Part shown: positions 1 to 8,572 of the stretch, piece after piece
Position numbering within the stretch: the first letter of the stretch is position 1
Layout of the letters: each line of letters begins with the position of its first letter
Assembly (NCBI RefSeq): GCF_012650175.1
Contig: NZ_JAAILI010000008.1
Span: 613,954-677,953, forward strand
Reading direction: 5' to 3'
DNA from: Sphingomonas sp. S2M10
Lineage (GTDB): Bacteria > Pseudomonadota > Alphaproteobacteria > Sphingomonadales > Sphingomonadaceae
Length of the DNA stretch: 64,000 nt
The notes under the pieces: model-generated
Database searches by the model: none
What the model saw: the letters and a program-made list of their open reading frames with translations, nothing else
Told to the model about the DNA's origin: nothing
Program-made: the position numbers and the translations under genes

Positions 1-391
1 CTTCTTCTTCCAGGAGATGCCGGATCTGGTGCGCAAGGGGCATCTCTACCTCGCCCAGCCGCCGCTGTACCGGCTGACGGTGGGTTCCAAGAGCCTCTAC
101 GCCCGCGACGACGCGCACCGCATCGAGATCGAGAAGACGGCGTTCAAGGGCAAGAAGGTGGAGGTCAGCCGGTTCAAGGGTCTCGGCGAGATGAACCCCA
201 ACCAGCTCAAGGAAACGACGATGGACCCGGCGACCCGCGGCATGCTGCGCGTCACGCTGCCCCAGGAATATGAGGAGCGCGCAGGCGTGAAGGATCTGGT
301 CGACCGGCTGATGGGCAACAACCCGGCGCACCGGTTCGCCTTCATCCAGGAAAATGCGGCACGGCTGGACGAAGAGGTGATCGACGCCTGA
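1..391 (+). CDS. parE: DNA topoisomerase IV subunit B, C-terminal end (partial)
   Basis: The reading frame is open from base 2, so the gene begins outside the window; about 129 C-terminal residues are present. The peptide carries the type IIA topoisomerase B-subunit signature FKGLGEMNPNQLKETTMDP, followed by a C-terminal segment with DLVDRLMG and FAFIQENA. Known family features: this is the end of the TOPRIM/tail region that binds the A subunit during DNA decatenation in the cytoplasm. The QLKETTMDP wording and the RLMG...FIQENA ending fit ParE better than GyrB, which usually reads QLWETTM, but the N-terminal part needed to be certain is missing. The stop is at 389-391. Confidence 0.85.
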   Translation, partial: FFFQEMPDLVRKGHLYLAQPPLYRLTVGSKSLYARDDAHRIEIEKTAFKGKKVEVSRFKGLGEMNPNQLKETTMDPATRGMLRVTLPQEYEERAGVKDLVDRLMGNNPAHRFAFIQENAARLDEEVIDA

Positions 392-533
392 GAGCATTCC
401 AATCTGTCGACGCGATGAAAGACCATCGACATCGGTCCGTTCCGGCGCCGTGCACCGAAGCGACCAAGGTCGACAGCTACGTTTTTTTCATGATGTAGTG
501 GGCGAGCGTATCCGTATCGGGAGGAGCAGTATC

Positions 534-1727
534 ATGCGGTTCCCTTTGTTGACGGCTGCAGGCGCTCTTGTCTGCGCTGCACCTGCCGCGGCGCAGACTG
601 CGCGGGACGGCTCCGATATCATCGTCACCGCAACACCGCTCGACCAGACAGCGCGGCGGCTTGCCGAATGCCTGGCCAGGAACTGTCCGCCGAAAGAGGA
701 TATCGACGCGTCGCTGGCTCATGCCGAGAACCAGTTCGTCGCTGGCGATTATGCTGGCGCGCGGGGTACCCTGTCCAAGGCCGTCCGTCGCAACAATGGC
801 TATCGCCGCGTGCTGCCCGTGGAGGTGTCCGATCTCCAGCGCGCCTACGGCCGCATGATCGATGTGGGCGGCCGGCCCGATGTCGCGCGAATCCTCCAGA
901 TCGATTCGCTGGACACCCTCAAGGAGGGACTCGACGGCGATGATCACCGTGTATTCCTGCAGCGGGCGCTGGTCGCGGATCAGTTCGCGCAGAATGGCCG
1001 GTGGCGCGCTGCCGAGGACATCTATGCCCAGATCGAACGCAAGGCAGCGGCGGCGGGATTGCCACAGGTGTCTGCCTATGCGTTGCTGCGGAGAGCAAAT
1101 CTGCTTGGCGCACTTGCCGCAAGCGACGAAATGTACGCGCCACGCTACCGCGCGTTGTTGAACCGGCTGGAGAAGCTTCCGGGCGATGCCTTGACGCGGT
1201 ACCGCCTCGCAGCGACGTTGCTTCGCGCCAAGGATGCGGCGCAACGCCACGACGATACCGCGCTGGAAGCGATTGTCGCAGGCATCGATGCGACCAGGTT
1301 CGCACAACCCCATCTGCTGTATGCGCCGACGATCGTTCTTGGCAGAACCAGTCCGAGTCAATTGCCGGAGAGCGGCGCGACGGTTCCGCCACAATGGGCG
1401 GATTTCAGGATTACGATCGGGCAGAATGGACGCGTCGAAAGCGCCGAAATCCTGCGCCAGTCGCCGCATCTGGAGCAGCGCTGGATTCGCGAGGTTCGCA
1501 ACAGCATCGTGCATCGGCGCTACACGCCCTATACCGGGGACCCGACATCCGCGCCGGCGACGCGCATCGAGCGTTTCTCGTTCGTCCAGGATTGGGCGAA
1601 CAATGACCATCCCATGTCGCGCAGCTCCCGGATCCGAGGCCAGAAGGCCGATGTCCGCGTGGCCTGGATCGACCTGACCCCCACCGACACCCCGCCCGCC
1701 GCCGCCCCAGGCAATGCCGGGACCTAA
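534..1727 (+). CDS. Secreted hypothetical protein with TonB-C-like end
   Basis: The protein is about 397 residues. The ATG at 534 is preferred over the in-frame start at 450 because it follows GGGAGGAG (about 520-527) and opens a clear Sec signal peptide (MRFPLLTAAGALVCAAPAAA, cleavage after about residue 20). The middle part is alpha-helical and looks like tetratricopeptide-style repeats (for example around DIYAQIERKAAAAG). The last 110 residues contain a segment FRITIGQNGRVESAEILRQS that resembles the TonB C-terminal or energy-transducer fold; no transmembrane anchor or proline-rich linker is seen. It is therefore probably a periplasmic protein rather than a true TonB. It converges with the TonB-dependent receptor gene, with only 9 bases between the stop codons. 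Function unknown. Confidence 0.7.
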   Translation: MRFPLLTAAGALVCAAPAAAQTARDGSDIIVTATPLDQTARRLAECLARNCPPKEDIDASLAHAENQFVAGDYAGARGTLSKAVRRNNGYRRVLPVEVSDLQRAYGRMIDVGGRPDVARILQIDSLDTLKEGLDGDDHRVFLQRALVADQFAQNGRWRAAEDIYAQIERKAAAAGLPQVSAYALLRRANLLGALAASDEMYAPRYRALLNRLEKLPGDALTRYRLAATLLRAKDAAQRHDDTALEAIVAGIDATRFAQPHLLYAPTIVLGRTSPSQLPESGATVPPQWADFRITIGQNGRVESAEILRQSPHLEQRWIREVRNSIVHRRYTPYTGDPTSAPATRIERFSFVQDWANNDHPMSRSSRIRGQKADVRVAWIDLTPTDTPPAAAPGNAGT

Positions 1728-1736
1728 GCGTCCCCC

Positions 1737-3842
1737 TCAATAGCCGATCCGCAGCGATGCCCGCACCGTGCGCGGCGCGCCGGGATAGACCCACAGGCTG
1801 CTGTACGAGCTCATCGCATAGTGCGCGTCGAACAGGTTGTCGGCCTCCAGCCGCACGCTAACCCGGCGGGAAAAGGCGTATTCCGCGGCCGCCTTCACCT
1901 TGACATAGGCGGGCAGCACCAGCCCGCTGCCGTCAATCGCGCCGGTGCGGTCGCCGACAGTGGCCACCCCGCCGCTCACGGACGGCCCACGCCCGTCCGC
2001 GTCGAGGAAGCGGCCGAGCAGGAACACCGTCCCGGCATGGGTCGGCACATCGAGCACGCGGTCCGTCGCGAAGCTGCGGTCGAGCGTGCGGGCGTGGGTC
2101 CAGGCGTAATTGGCAACGATTTGCCAGTTGCGGCCGAGCCTGGCCGATCCGTCCAGCTCGATGCCATGGCTGCGCAGCTGGCCGACCGGCGCGTTGAAAT
2201 TGGGATCGACGGGATCGTTGGTCAGGATGTTGCGCTTTTCGATAGCGAACCAGCTGACCGACACATCCACCCCCGGCAGCCGCGCCGAAGCGCCGAGCTC
2301 ATAGCCCTTCCCCGTTTCGGGCGCGAAGCCGCCACCGTCACGCCCCGTCCCCGAATTGAGCACGAAGTTCTCACCCCAATTAGCATGGAGCGCGAAGCGG
2401 GGGTCGAGCCGGTATTGCGCCCCCACCCGGAAGTGCACCGGATCGTCCACCGCTCGCCCCACCGCGCCGGTGCGGGCGTTGGCGATGCGCTGGCGATAGG
2501 GATCGTAGCGGACCGCGCCGCTCAGCGTCAGACGATCGGTGACGTCCCACAGATCCTGTACATAGACCGTAGCCGCCCAGCGCTTCTCGCGATTGTCGAC
2601 GGAGGGCGCCAGCGGCAGCGCGGTGCCACCATATACGGGCGCGAACACGTCGATCGCATAGGGCGCCGCCGCCGTCGGATTCCGGCGGAGTAGCAATTCG
2701 TGATAATCGAGGACATAGCCCTTCACGCCGAAGCTCAGCCGGTGCCGGGCGACGCGGCCGGTCAGCTCCATCCGGGCGGAGACGTCGTCGACGGTGTAGC
2801 CGCGCTCCCGCCGCTGGCGCCACAGGCTGGTGCCGACCAGTCGCGACTGGTCCGCCGAAAAGCCGTTCAAAGAGCCGGTGCGCCATGCGACGCCGCCGTT
2901 CAGCGCCCAGCCGCCGCCGAGCGTCACCTCCCCGGTCAGTTGGTGCCGCTCATTGCGGAAGCGGGTGACGCCGTTGGCGGGCTCGCCGAAATAGCGGTTG
3001 CGCGGCAGTGCGTTGGCATCGCCGCCGATGGCGGGCAGGCCGCGATCGAACGGCGTGTCGAAGCGGGTGATCTCGCCGACATAGGTCAGCTGCACGCCGT
3101 CCGCCGGCCGCCAGAGGAGCGAGGGCGCGATCGCCCGGCGCTTCAGCGTCACGAAATCGCGCCAGCCGTCGCTGTCCTCCACCGCGCCGGCCACCCGCAC
3201 CGCCAGCGTGCCGGTGAGCGGCTGGTTGAGATCGAGCTCGACCCGTTTCGTGTCGAACGTGCCATAGCTCAGCGTTGCGCTGCCCGTTGCGATGAAGCCC
3301 GGCGTCTTGCTGACCAGGTTCACCCGCCCGCCCGGATCGGCATCGCCGAACAGCGCGCCCATCGGGCCCTTGAGGAGTTCGATCCGCTCGGTCGTCGCAG
3401 GGTCGCGCGGCGGCGCCATGCCGCGATTGGCGACAAAGCCGTCGACATAGAATTCAGCGCCGCCGTCCGGCGTGCCCAGAAAGCCGCGGATCGCGAAATT
3501 GTCCATCACGCCGCCGCGGTTGTTCTGGTTGCTGACGCCACTGACCAGCTCCAGCGCATCCGCAAGGCGATAGGCTCCGGCGGCGGTGAGCAGGTCGCGC
3601 TCCAACACGCGGCTCGATCGCGACATGCGCTCGGTGGCGGGATCGGCAGAAAGCGTGCGATCGCTGTGCTGCTCGCGCGTGCCGAGCACGACGATTTCCT
3701 GTCCGGCAGGATCAGCATCCGTTTCCCGGTCGTCAGCCGCCGCCGGAAAAATCGCAGCGAGCGAAAACAAGGAGGCCGTGGCGAATGTTGCGCGCAAGAT
3801 GGGTTGCCCTTTTTGTGATGTTGTATCATTTCGCTGCAACAT
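1737..3842 (-). CDS. TonB-dependent siderophore receptor
   Basis: An outer-membrane ligand-gated channel of about 700 residues, the usual size for ferric-siderophore receptors. The plug domain is near the N terminus, with the typical segments DALELVSGVSNQNNRGG, FAIRGF, YVDGF and ERIELLKGPMGALFGDADPGG. A long beta-barrel follows and ends in VRASLRIGY, a terminal aromatic residue as expected for BAM insertion. Two starts are plausible. The ATG at 3842 gives a basic 15-residue extension; the TTG at 3797 gives a neat signal peptide (LRATFATASLFSLAAIFPAAA). The substrate cannot be read from sequence; FhuE/FecA-like ferric siderophores are the usual ones. The divergent neighbour begins at 3841. Confidence 0.88.
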   Translation of the reverse strand: MLQRNDTTSQKGQPILRATFATASLFSLAAIFPAAADDRETDADPAGQEIVVLGTREQHSDRTLSADPATERMSRSSRVLERDLLTAAGAYRLADALELVSGVSNQNNRGGVMDNFAIRGFLGTPDGGAEFYVDGFVANRGMAPPRDPATTERIELLKGPMGALFGDADPGGRVNLVSKTPGFIATGSATLSYGTFDTKRVELDLNQPLTGTLAVRVAGAVEDSDGWRDFVTLKRRAIAPSLLWRPADGVQLTYVGEITRFDTPFDRGLPAIGGDANALPRNRYFGEPANGVTRFRNERHQLTGEVTLGGGWALNGGVAWRTGSLNGFSADQSRLVGTSLWRQRRERGYTVDDVSARMELTGRVARHRLSFGVKGYVLDYHELLLRRNPTAAAPYAIDVFAPVYGGTALPLAPSVDNREKRWAATVYVQDLWDVTDRLTLSGAVRYDPYRQRIANARTGAVGRAVDDPVHFRVGAQYRLDPRFALHANWGENFVLNSGTGRDGGGFAPETGKGYELGASARLPGVDVSVSWFAIEKRNILTNDPVDPNFNAPVGQLRSHGIELDGSARLGRNWQIVANYAWTHARTLDRSFATDRVLDVPTHAGTVFLLGRFLDADGRGPSVSGGVATVGDRTGAIDGSGLVLPAYVKVKAAAEYAFSRRVSVRLEADNLFDAHYAMSSYSSLWVYPGAPRTVRASLRIGY

Positions 3843-4998
3843 GAAGCGTACATTGTCAACCGAGGCCGGCGTGCCTGGCCGTCCCCGCATCCGCTCAATC
3901 GACGCCCTGCGCGGGCTGGTGATGTTGCTGATGCTGGTCGATCACACCCGCGAATTCTTTTATGCACGGGTGCCGGTGCCCGATCCGCTCACGCCCGGCA
4001 CGCCGACCGCGCTGTTCGTCACCCGACTGACGGCGCATTTCTGCGCGCCGGTGTTCGTCTTCCTCACCGGGCTGGCGGCATGGCTCTATGCGCGCTCGCG
4101 CGGCGGGGCTGCCGCGGCGTCCGACTTTCTGTGGAAGCGCGGGCTGTTCCTGGTGGTGCTGGAACTGACCGTGGTCAATTTCGCCTGGGGCTTCGATCTC
4201 ACCCCGGCGATCCTCTATTTGCAGGTGATCTGGGTGATCGGGCTGTCGATGCTGGCGCTGGCCGTAATGGTGCGCCTGCCACGCCCTGCCCTGATCGCGC
4301 TGGGACTGGCGATCGTGCTCGGTCACAATCTGCTCGACAGCGTGCATGTCGCGAGCGAGCCGGCCCACACGCTCTGGGCGGTGCTGCACGAGCGCACGAT
4401 CCTCGATCTGCCCTGGGGCGGACGTCTGCGGATCAGCTATCCACTGCTCCCCTGGATCGGCGTCATTGCGCTCGGCTATGCGCTGGGGCCGTGGTTCGCG
4501 CCCGAGGCCGACGCCGCTGCGCGCCGGCGCAAACTGGTGACGACGGGCCTTGCCGCTCTGGCGCTGTTCGTGCTGCTGCGCGCGACCAATCTTTATGGCG
4601 ATCTCCACCCCTGGCGTGCAGGCGCGAACGCGCTCGGCACCGCGCTGCAGTTCGTCAACCTCACCAAATACCCGCCCTCGGCAGACTTTGTGCTGGCGAC
4701 GCTGGGCGTGGGGCTGATCGTGCTTGCGGCATTCGAGCGGTTGCCGCAGCGGATCGCGGAACTGCTCGCGGTGCTGGGCGGCGCGCCGCTGTTTTTTTAC
4801 CTGTTCCACCTCTACGTGCTGAACGGCCTTAACCGGGCAGGTCGCCTATTGCTCGGCGTGGAAGGTCCGGTGAGCGTGCCGAACGTCGTCGCGTTGTGGC
4901 TGCTGGCGGCGGCGATCGCGGTGCCGTGCTGGTTCGCCACCCGCGCCTTTGGCCGGATCAAGCGGCGGAGCGACGCCTGGTGGATGCGCTACCTATAG
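3841..4998 (+). CDS. DUF1624 / acyltransferase-like polytopic membrane protein
   Basis: The protein is 385 residues with about ten hydrophobic segments. The N-terminal motif RSIDALRGLVMLLMLVDHTR is characteristic of the DUF1624/heparan-alpha-glucosaminide acetyltransferase-like and acyltransferase-3-related membrane families; the conserved RxxxxDxxRG and the histidine in DHTR are visible. Later parts are hydrophobic helices (for example FLWKRGLFLVVLELTVVNFA) ending in a basic cytoplasmic tail. The ATG at 3841 is chosen because the upstream in-frame extension is antisense to the TonB receptor and has no family features. A role in acyl transfer to an envelope glycan is an inference from the family; the substrate is unknown. 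Confidence 0.7.
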   Translation: MKRTLSTEAGVPGRPRIRSIDALRGLVMLLMLVDHTREFFYARVPVPDPLTPGTPTALFVTRLTAHFCAPVFVFLTGLAAWLYARSRGGAAAASDFLWKRGLFLVVLELTVVNFAWGFDLTPAILYLQVIWVIGLSMLALAVMVRLPRPALIALGLAIVLGHNLLDSVHVASEPAHTLWAVLHERTILDLPWGGRLRISYPLLPWIGVIALGYALGPWFAPEADAAARRRKLVTTGLAALALFVLLRATNLYGDLHPWRAGANALGTALQFVNLTKYPPSADFVLATLGVGLIVLAAFERLPQRIAELLAVLGGAPLFFYLFHLYVLNGLNRAGRLLLGVEGPVSVPNVVALWLLAAAIAVPCWFATRAFGRIKRRSDAWWMRYL

Positions 4999-5253
4999 CT
5001 CGCCGCGCATCCGCCGCTGGTGGTATTTCACCCGCACGGTGATGCCGAGCACCATCAGGAAGAAGGCGAGCCCCAGCACCGCCGCCGGCACCGCGATCGG
5101 CATCGGCCACACCTTCGCCCGCAGCGCCGCGAGCAGCGCGCCGAGCACCGCCAGCCATACCGCCCCCATCCGCAGCGGCCGCGCGATCTGCTTCAGCTCG
5201 GCCTTATAGGCGGCGCGTTGGGCAGGATCGTTCAGGTTCGGCGGGGTCGGCAT
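4993..5253 (-). CDS. Small two-helix membrane protein, hypothetical
   Basis: The ATG at 5253 gives 86 residues (MPTPPNLNDPAQRAAYKAEL...). A short polar N terminus precedes two hydrophobic helices (AVWLAVLGALLAAL and PAAVLGLAFFLMVLGITV) and a basic C-terminal tail (RVKYHQRRMRGEL), suggesting an inner-membrane protein with a cytoplasmic C terminus. It overlaps the 3' end of the upstream GNAT gene by about 20 bases, so the two are probably translationally coupled. It also overlaps the end of the convergent DUF1624 gene by a few bases. I recognise no family function. Confidence 0.65.
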   Translation of the reverse strand: MPTPPNLNDPAQRAAYKAELKQIARPLRMGAVWLAVLGALLAALRAKVWPMPIAVPAAVLGLAFFLMVLGITVRVKYHQRRMRGEL

Positions 5254-5771
5254 GTCCAGTCTTCCTTGAGCAGCCCGTAGAGCGTGGTGTCGCGGATACC
5301 GATATGGGTTTCCCATTCGGCGCGCAGCACGCCCTCCAGCCGGAAGCCCAGCCGTTCGAGCAGCCGGCGCGAATACACATTGTCCGGGTCCGTGTCCGCA
5401 AAAACCCGCCGGTGGTCCTCGGTGAGAAACAGCCAGTCGAGCACTGCGGTCAGCGCCTCGTCCGCGATCCCCCGCCCCCAGTGCGGCCGCGCGAGCAGAT
5501 AGCCGATCTCGCTGACCGCCGGCCGCTTCTCGCCCACCGCGACATAGCCGATCGCGATGTCCTCATCCGCAAGCGTGATCGCCCAGACCCGCCAGGCCGG
5601 ATCGCCGCGCGCCAGGCTGGCGCGGGTCTCGTCGAGGGTACGGTGGGGCGCGTGACTCCACCAGGTCATCAGCTCTGGGTCGGACAGGCTGGGGAACAGC
5701 GCCTCGGCATCGTCCACCGTGCGCGGCCGCAGGCGCAGCCGCGCGGTGGCCAGCACCGGGGTTTCGGACAT
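5232..5771 (-). CDS. GNAT family N-acetyltransferase (RimJ/RimL type)
   Basis: 179 residues, the normal length for a single-domain GNAT enzyme that moves an acetyl group from acetyl-CoA to an amine. Visible landmarks are the N-terminal LATARLRLRPRTVDDAEAL strand, the acetyl-CoA binding loop RPHWGRGIADEALTAVLDWL and the late NVYSRRLLERLGFRLEG motif, all typical of the RimJ/RimL subgroup that acetylates protein N termini or small amines. Only one base separates its start from the stop of the upstream AIM24-like gene, and it overlaps the downstream small membrane protein gene. The three probably form one operon. The substrate is not predictable. Confidence 0.85.
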   Translation of the reverse strand: MSETPVLATARLRLRPRTVDDAEALFPSLSDPELMTWWSHAPHRTLDETRASLARGDPAWRVWAITLADEDIAIGYVAVGEKRPAVSEIGYLLARPHWGRGIADEALTAVLDWLFLTEDHRRVFADTDPDNVYSRRLLERLGFRLEGVLRAEWETHIGIRDTTLYGLLKEDWTCRPRRT

Positions 5772-5772
5772 C

Positions 5773-6603
5773 TCAGCGATTGCCGCCGATGAAATCGCCC
5801 AGGCCGCCCAGCACCGAACCTTCGCCGCGATTCTGCCCGCCGCCCATCGCCGCCGCCATCATTCGCCCGGCCAGCCGCGCGAAGGGCAGCGACTGGATCC
5901 ACACCTTGCCGGGCCCGCGCAGCCGCGCGAAGAACACGCCCTCGCCGCCGAACACCATGCTGCGCACGCCGCCGACCGAGACGAGGTCGAAATCCACCGA
6001 TGGCGTCAGCGCCGCGAGGCAGCCGGTATCGACATGGAGTTCCTCGCCCGGCGCCAGTTCGCGCTCGACGATCGCGCCGCCCATCTGGACGAACACCCAG
6101 CCGTCGCCGTCGAGCCGCTGCATGATGAAGCCCTCGCCGCCGAACAGCCCGGTCATCACCCGGCGCTGGAAGGCGATGCCCATCTGCACGCCCTTGGCGG
6201 CGGCGAGAAAGGCGTCCTTCTGGCAGATCAGCGTGCCGCCGACATCCGCCAGCCGCAGCGGCACGATCGCGCCCGGCACCGGCGAGGCGAAGGCGACGCG
6301 CGCCTTGCCGCTGCCCTGGTGGGTGAAGACGGTGGTGAACAGCCCCTCGCCGGTGACCAGCCGCTTCCCCGCGCCGAGCAGCTTGTCCATGAAGCCGCCG
6401 CCGGCGTTGCTGCCGTCGCCGAACACGGTTTGCATCACGATCGGCGCATCCTTCCACACCATCGCGCCGGCCTCGGCCACCGCGCTTTCGCCGGGATCGA
6501 GTTCGATCTCGACGAACTGCAGCTCCTGGCCCTTGATCTCGAAATCGATGTCGTCGGCATAGCCTTCGCGGCGCGTGTGCGACCAGGGGCTCATCGGCGG
6601 CAT
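5773..6603 (-). CDS. TIGR00266/AIM24 family protein
   Basis: 276 residues. The sequence has the repeated beta-strand, glycine-rich pattern of the AIM24/TIGR00266 family, including VEAGAMVW-like (AEAGAMVWKD), GAGKRLVTGEGLFTTVF, GEGFIMQRLDGDG and VFVQMGGAIVERELAPGEELHVDTG. Members form a double-stranded beta-helix and have no established biochemical function; the yeast homologue is mitochondrial and linked to membrane organisation. The start at 6603 is supported by the GGAGAG sequence just upstream on the minus strand. No signal peptide is seen. It is the first gene of a likely three-gene operon with the GNAT enzyme and the small membrane protein. Confidence 0.85.
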   Translation of the reverse strand: MPPMSPWSHTRREGYADDIDFEIKGQELQFVEIELDPGESAVAEAGAMVWKDAPIVMQTVFGDGSNAGGGFMDKLLGAGKRLVTGEGLFTTVFTHQGSGKARVAFASPVPGAIVPLRLADVGGTLICQKDAFLAAAKGVQMGIAFQRRVMTGLFGGEGFIMQRLDGDGWVFVQMGGAIVERELAPGEELHVDTGCLAALTPSVDFDLVSVGGVRSMVFGGEGVFFARLRGPGKVWIQSLPFARLAGRMMAAAMGGGQNRGEGSVLGGLGDFIGGNR

Positions 6604-6681
6604 GGGCGTCTCTCCTGCGTGTGTTGCAGCGGCGTACTACACCAAAGCCGATGGGGAGCGGAAGCCTCCCCACGCGCCCGT

Positions 6682-6777
6682 CGTCATTCCCGCGCAGGCG
6701 GGTATCCATGTGCCAGGACGCCTGGGATGGCGCCGCGCGGTTCACATCAATGGATCCCCGCCTTCGCGGGGATGACG
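6682..6777. repeat. Intergenic inverted repeat, family C copy 1
   Basis: Two arms face each other: CGTCATTCCCGCGCAGGCGG and its imperfect complement at the right end (GCCTTCGCGGGGATGACG). They flank a short spacer containing TGCCAGGACG. The same layout recurs at 12850-12945. It sits between the divergent AIM24-like gene and mmsA and could fold into a long hairpin. Confidence 0.85.
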
Positions 6778-6890
6778 ACGGGTCGGGTGGGAGGAACACC
6801 CTCCGGGGTGACATGCCGGACGCGCTGTGTCATTGCGCAACTTAATTACAAGGCATGAGTCGGCGTCCAGCCGATCCGCAGGAGAGTATG

Positions 6891-8387
6891 ATGCGTGTTA
6901 TCGATCATGTGATCGTCGGCCATTCCGGCGGCGGCGCGGGCCGCATGTCGGACGTTTTCGATCCCAATAGCGGCGCCGTGCAGGCGCAGGTGGCGCTCGG
7001 CACCGCTGCCGATCTCGACCGCGCGGTGGCCGCCGCGATGGCCGCCCAGCCCGGCTGGGCCGCGACCAACCCGCAGCGCCGCGCCCGGGTGATGTTCCGC
7101 TTCAAGGAGCTGGTCGAGGCGAACATGGACGCGCTCGCCCACATGCTCTCCGCCGAGCATGGCAAGGTGATCGCCGATTCGAAGGGCGACATCCAGCGCG
7201 GGCTCGAGGTGATCGAGTTCGCCTGCGGCATCCCGCACGCGCTCAAGGGCGAGTACACGCAAGGCGCCGGCCCCGGCATCGACGTCTATTCGATGCGGAT
7301 GCCGCTGGGCATCGGCGCGGGCATCACCCCGTTCAACTTCCCGGCGATGATCCCGATGTGGATGTTCGGGGTGGCGATCGCCTGCGGCAACGCCTTCATC
7401 CTGAAACCCTCCGAGCGCGACCCCAGCGTGCCCGTCCGCCTCGCCGAGCTGATGCTGGAAGCCGGCGCGCCGCAAGGCATCCTGCAGGTGGTGCAGGGCG
7501 ACAAGGAAATGGTCGATGCGATCCTCGACCATCCGGCGATCGGCGCGGTGAGCTTCGTCGGCTCGTCGGACATCGCCCATTATGTCTATCGCCGCGGCGT
7601 CGAGGCGGGGAAGCGCGTCCAGGCGATGGGCGGCGCCAAGAACCACGGCATCGTCATGCCCGATGCCGATCTCGACCAGGTGGTGGCGGACCTGTCCGGC
7701 GCGGCGTTCGGCTCGGCGGGCGAGCGCTGCATGGCGCTGCCCGTGGTGGTGCCGGTCGGCGACAAGACCGCCGATGCCCTGCGCGAAAAGCTGATCCCCG
7801 CGATCGAGGCACTGCGCGTAGGCGTCTCCACCGACGCCGAGGCGCAGTACGGCCCGGTGGTCAACGCCGCGCACAAGGCCCGGGTGGAAAACTGGATCCA
7901 GACCGGCGTCGACGAAGGCGCCGAGCTGGTCGTCGACGGCCGCGGCTTTTCGCTGCAGGGGCACGAGAACGGCTTCTTCATCGGCCCGTCGCTGTTCGAC
8001 CGCGTGACCCCGGCGATGAAGAGCTATCAGGAGGAGATTTTCGGCCCGGTCCTTCAGATCGTCCGCGCCCCCGATTTCGAGACCGCGCTGCGCCTGCCGA
8101 GCGAGCACCAATATGGCAACGGCGTCGCCATCTTCACCCGCAACGGCCACGCCGCGCGCGAGTTCGCCGCCCGGGTGAATGTCGGCATGGTCGGCATCAA
8201 CGTGCCGATCCCGGTGCCGGTGGCGTACCACAGCTTCGGCGGCTGGAAGCGCTCGGCGTTCGGCGACGTCAACCAGCACGGCATGGAAGGCGTCCGCTTC
8301 TGGACCAAGGTCAAGACCGTGACGCAACGCTGGCCCGACGGCGCACCGGACGGCAGCAACGCCTTCGTCATCCCGACCATGGGGTGA
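6891..8387 (+). CDS. mmsA: CoA-acylating methylmalonate-semialdehyde dehydrogenase
   Basis: 498 residues, the usual size. It oxidises methylmalonate semialdehyde with NAD and CoA to propionyl-CoA at the end of valine breakdown. Aldehyde dehydrogenase landmarks are present: ITPFNFPAMIPMWMF, the NAD-binding SFVGSSDIAHYVY, and the catalytic cysteine in GSAGERCMALPV at about residue 280. The wording PFNFPAMIPMWM and the late GWKRSAFGD are typical of the MmsA subgroup. The ATG at 6891 or the adjacent one at 6888 follows CAGGAGAG. An in-frame ATG at 6855 lacks a good ribosome binding site. It is the first of five genes that together cover valine catabolism. Confidence 0.95.
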   Translation: MRVIDHVIVGHSGGGAGRMSDVFDPNSGAVQAQVALGTAADLDRAVAAAMAAQPGWAATNPQRRARVMFRFKELVEANMDALAHMLSAEHGKVIADSKGDIQRGLEVIEFACGIPHALKGEYTQGAGPGIDVYSMRMPLGIGAGITPFNFPAMIPMWMFGVAIACGNAFILKPSERDPSVPVRLAELMLEAGAPQGILQVVQGDKEMVDAILDHPAIGAVSFVGSSDIAHYVYRRGVEAGKRVQAMGGAKNHGIVMPDADLDQVVADLSGAAFGSAGERCMALPVVVPVGDKTADALREKLIPAIEALRVGVSTDAEAQYGPVVNAAHKARVENWIQTGVDEGAELVVDGRGFSLQGHENGFFIGPSLFDRVTPAMKSYQEEIFGPVLQIVRAPDFETALRLPSEHQYGNGVAIFTRNGHAAREFAARVNVGMVGINVPIPVPVAYHSFGGWKRSAFGDVNQHGMEGVRFWTKVKTVTQRWPDGAPDGSNAFVIPTMG

Positions 8388-8411
8388 CGAGGGGTGGCGG
8401 GTTTCCCCTCG

Positions 8412-8545
8412 ATCCTCCCCGGCACGGGGAGGGGGACCGCGCGGCGCAGCCGCGTGGTGGAGGGGGGGTCGCCACACCGGCATCCCTTGCCGAGCTCCCC
8501 CTCCACCATGCTTCGCATGGTACCCCTCCCCGTTCCGGGGAGGAT
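8412..8545. repeat. Intergenic inverted repeat, family A copy 1
   Basis: The left arm ATCCTCCCCGGCACGGGGAG and right arm CTCCCCGTTCCGGGGAGGAT are nearly complementary. Inner arms GGTGGAGGGGG and CCCCCTCCACC also pair, giving a compound hairpin. It lies between mmsA and the acyl-CoA dehydrogenase gene. Copies 2-4 are at 9841, 16710 and 19331. Confidence 0.9.
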
Positions 8546-8572
8546 CTCTTCCGATCCAACACGGCTGAACCC

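Noticed and set aside
450..533. N-terminal extension of the first complete gene
   Set aside because: The start at 450 would place 28 residues before a good signal peptide; the ATG at 534 has a better ribosome binding site.
6604..6890. Riboswitch or other structured leader before mmsA
   Set aside because: The only clear structure is the family C inverted repeat, which also occurs at 12850 between unrelated genes.
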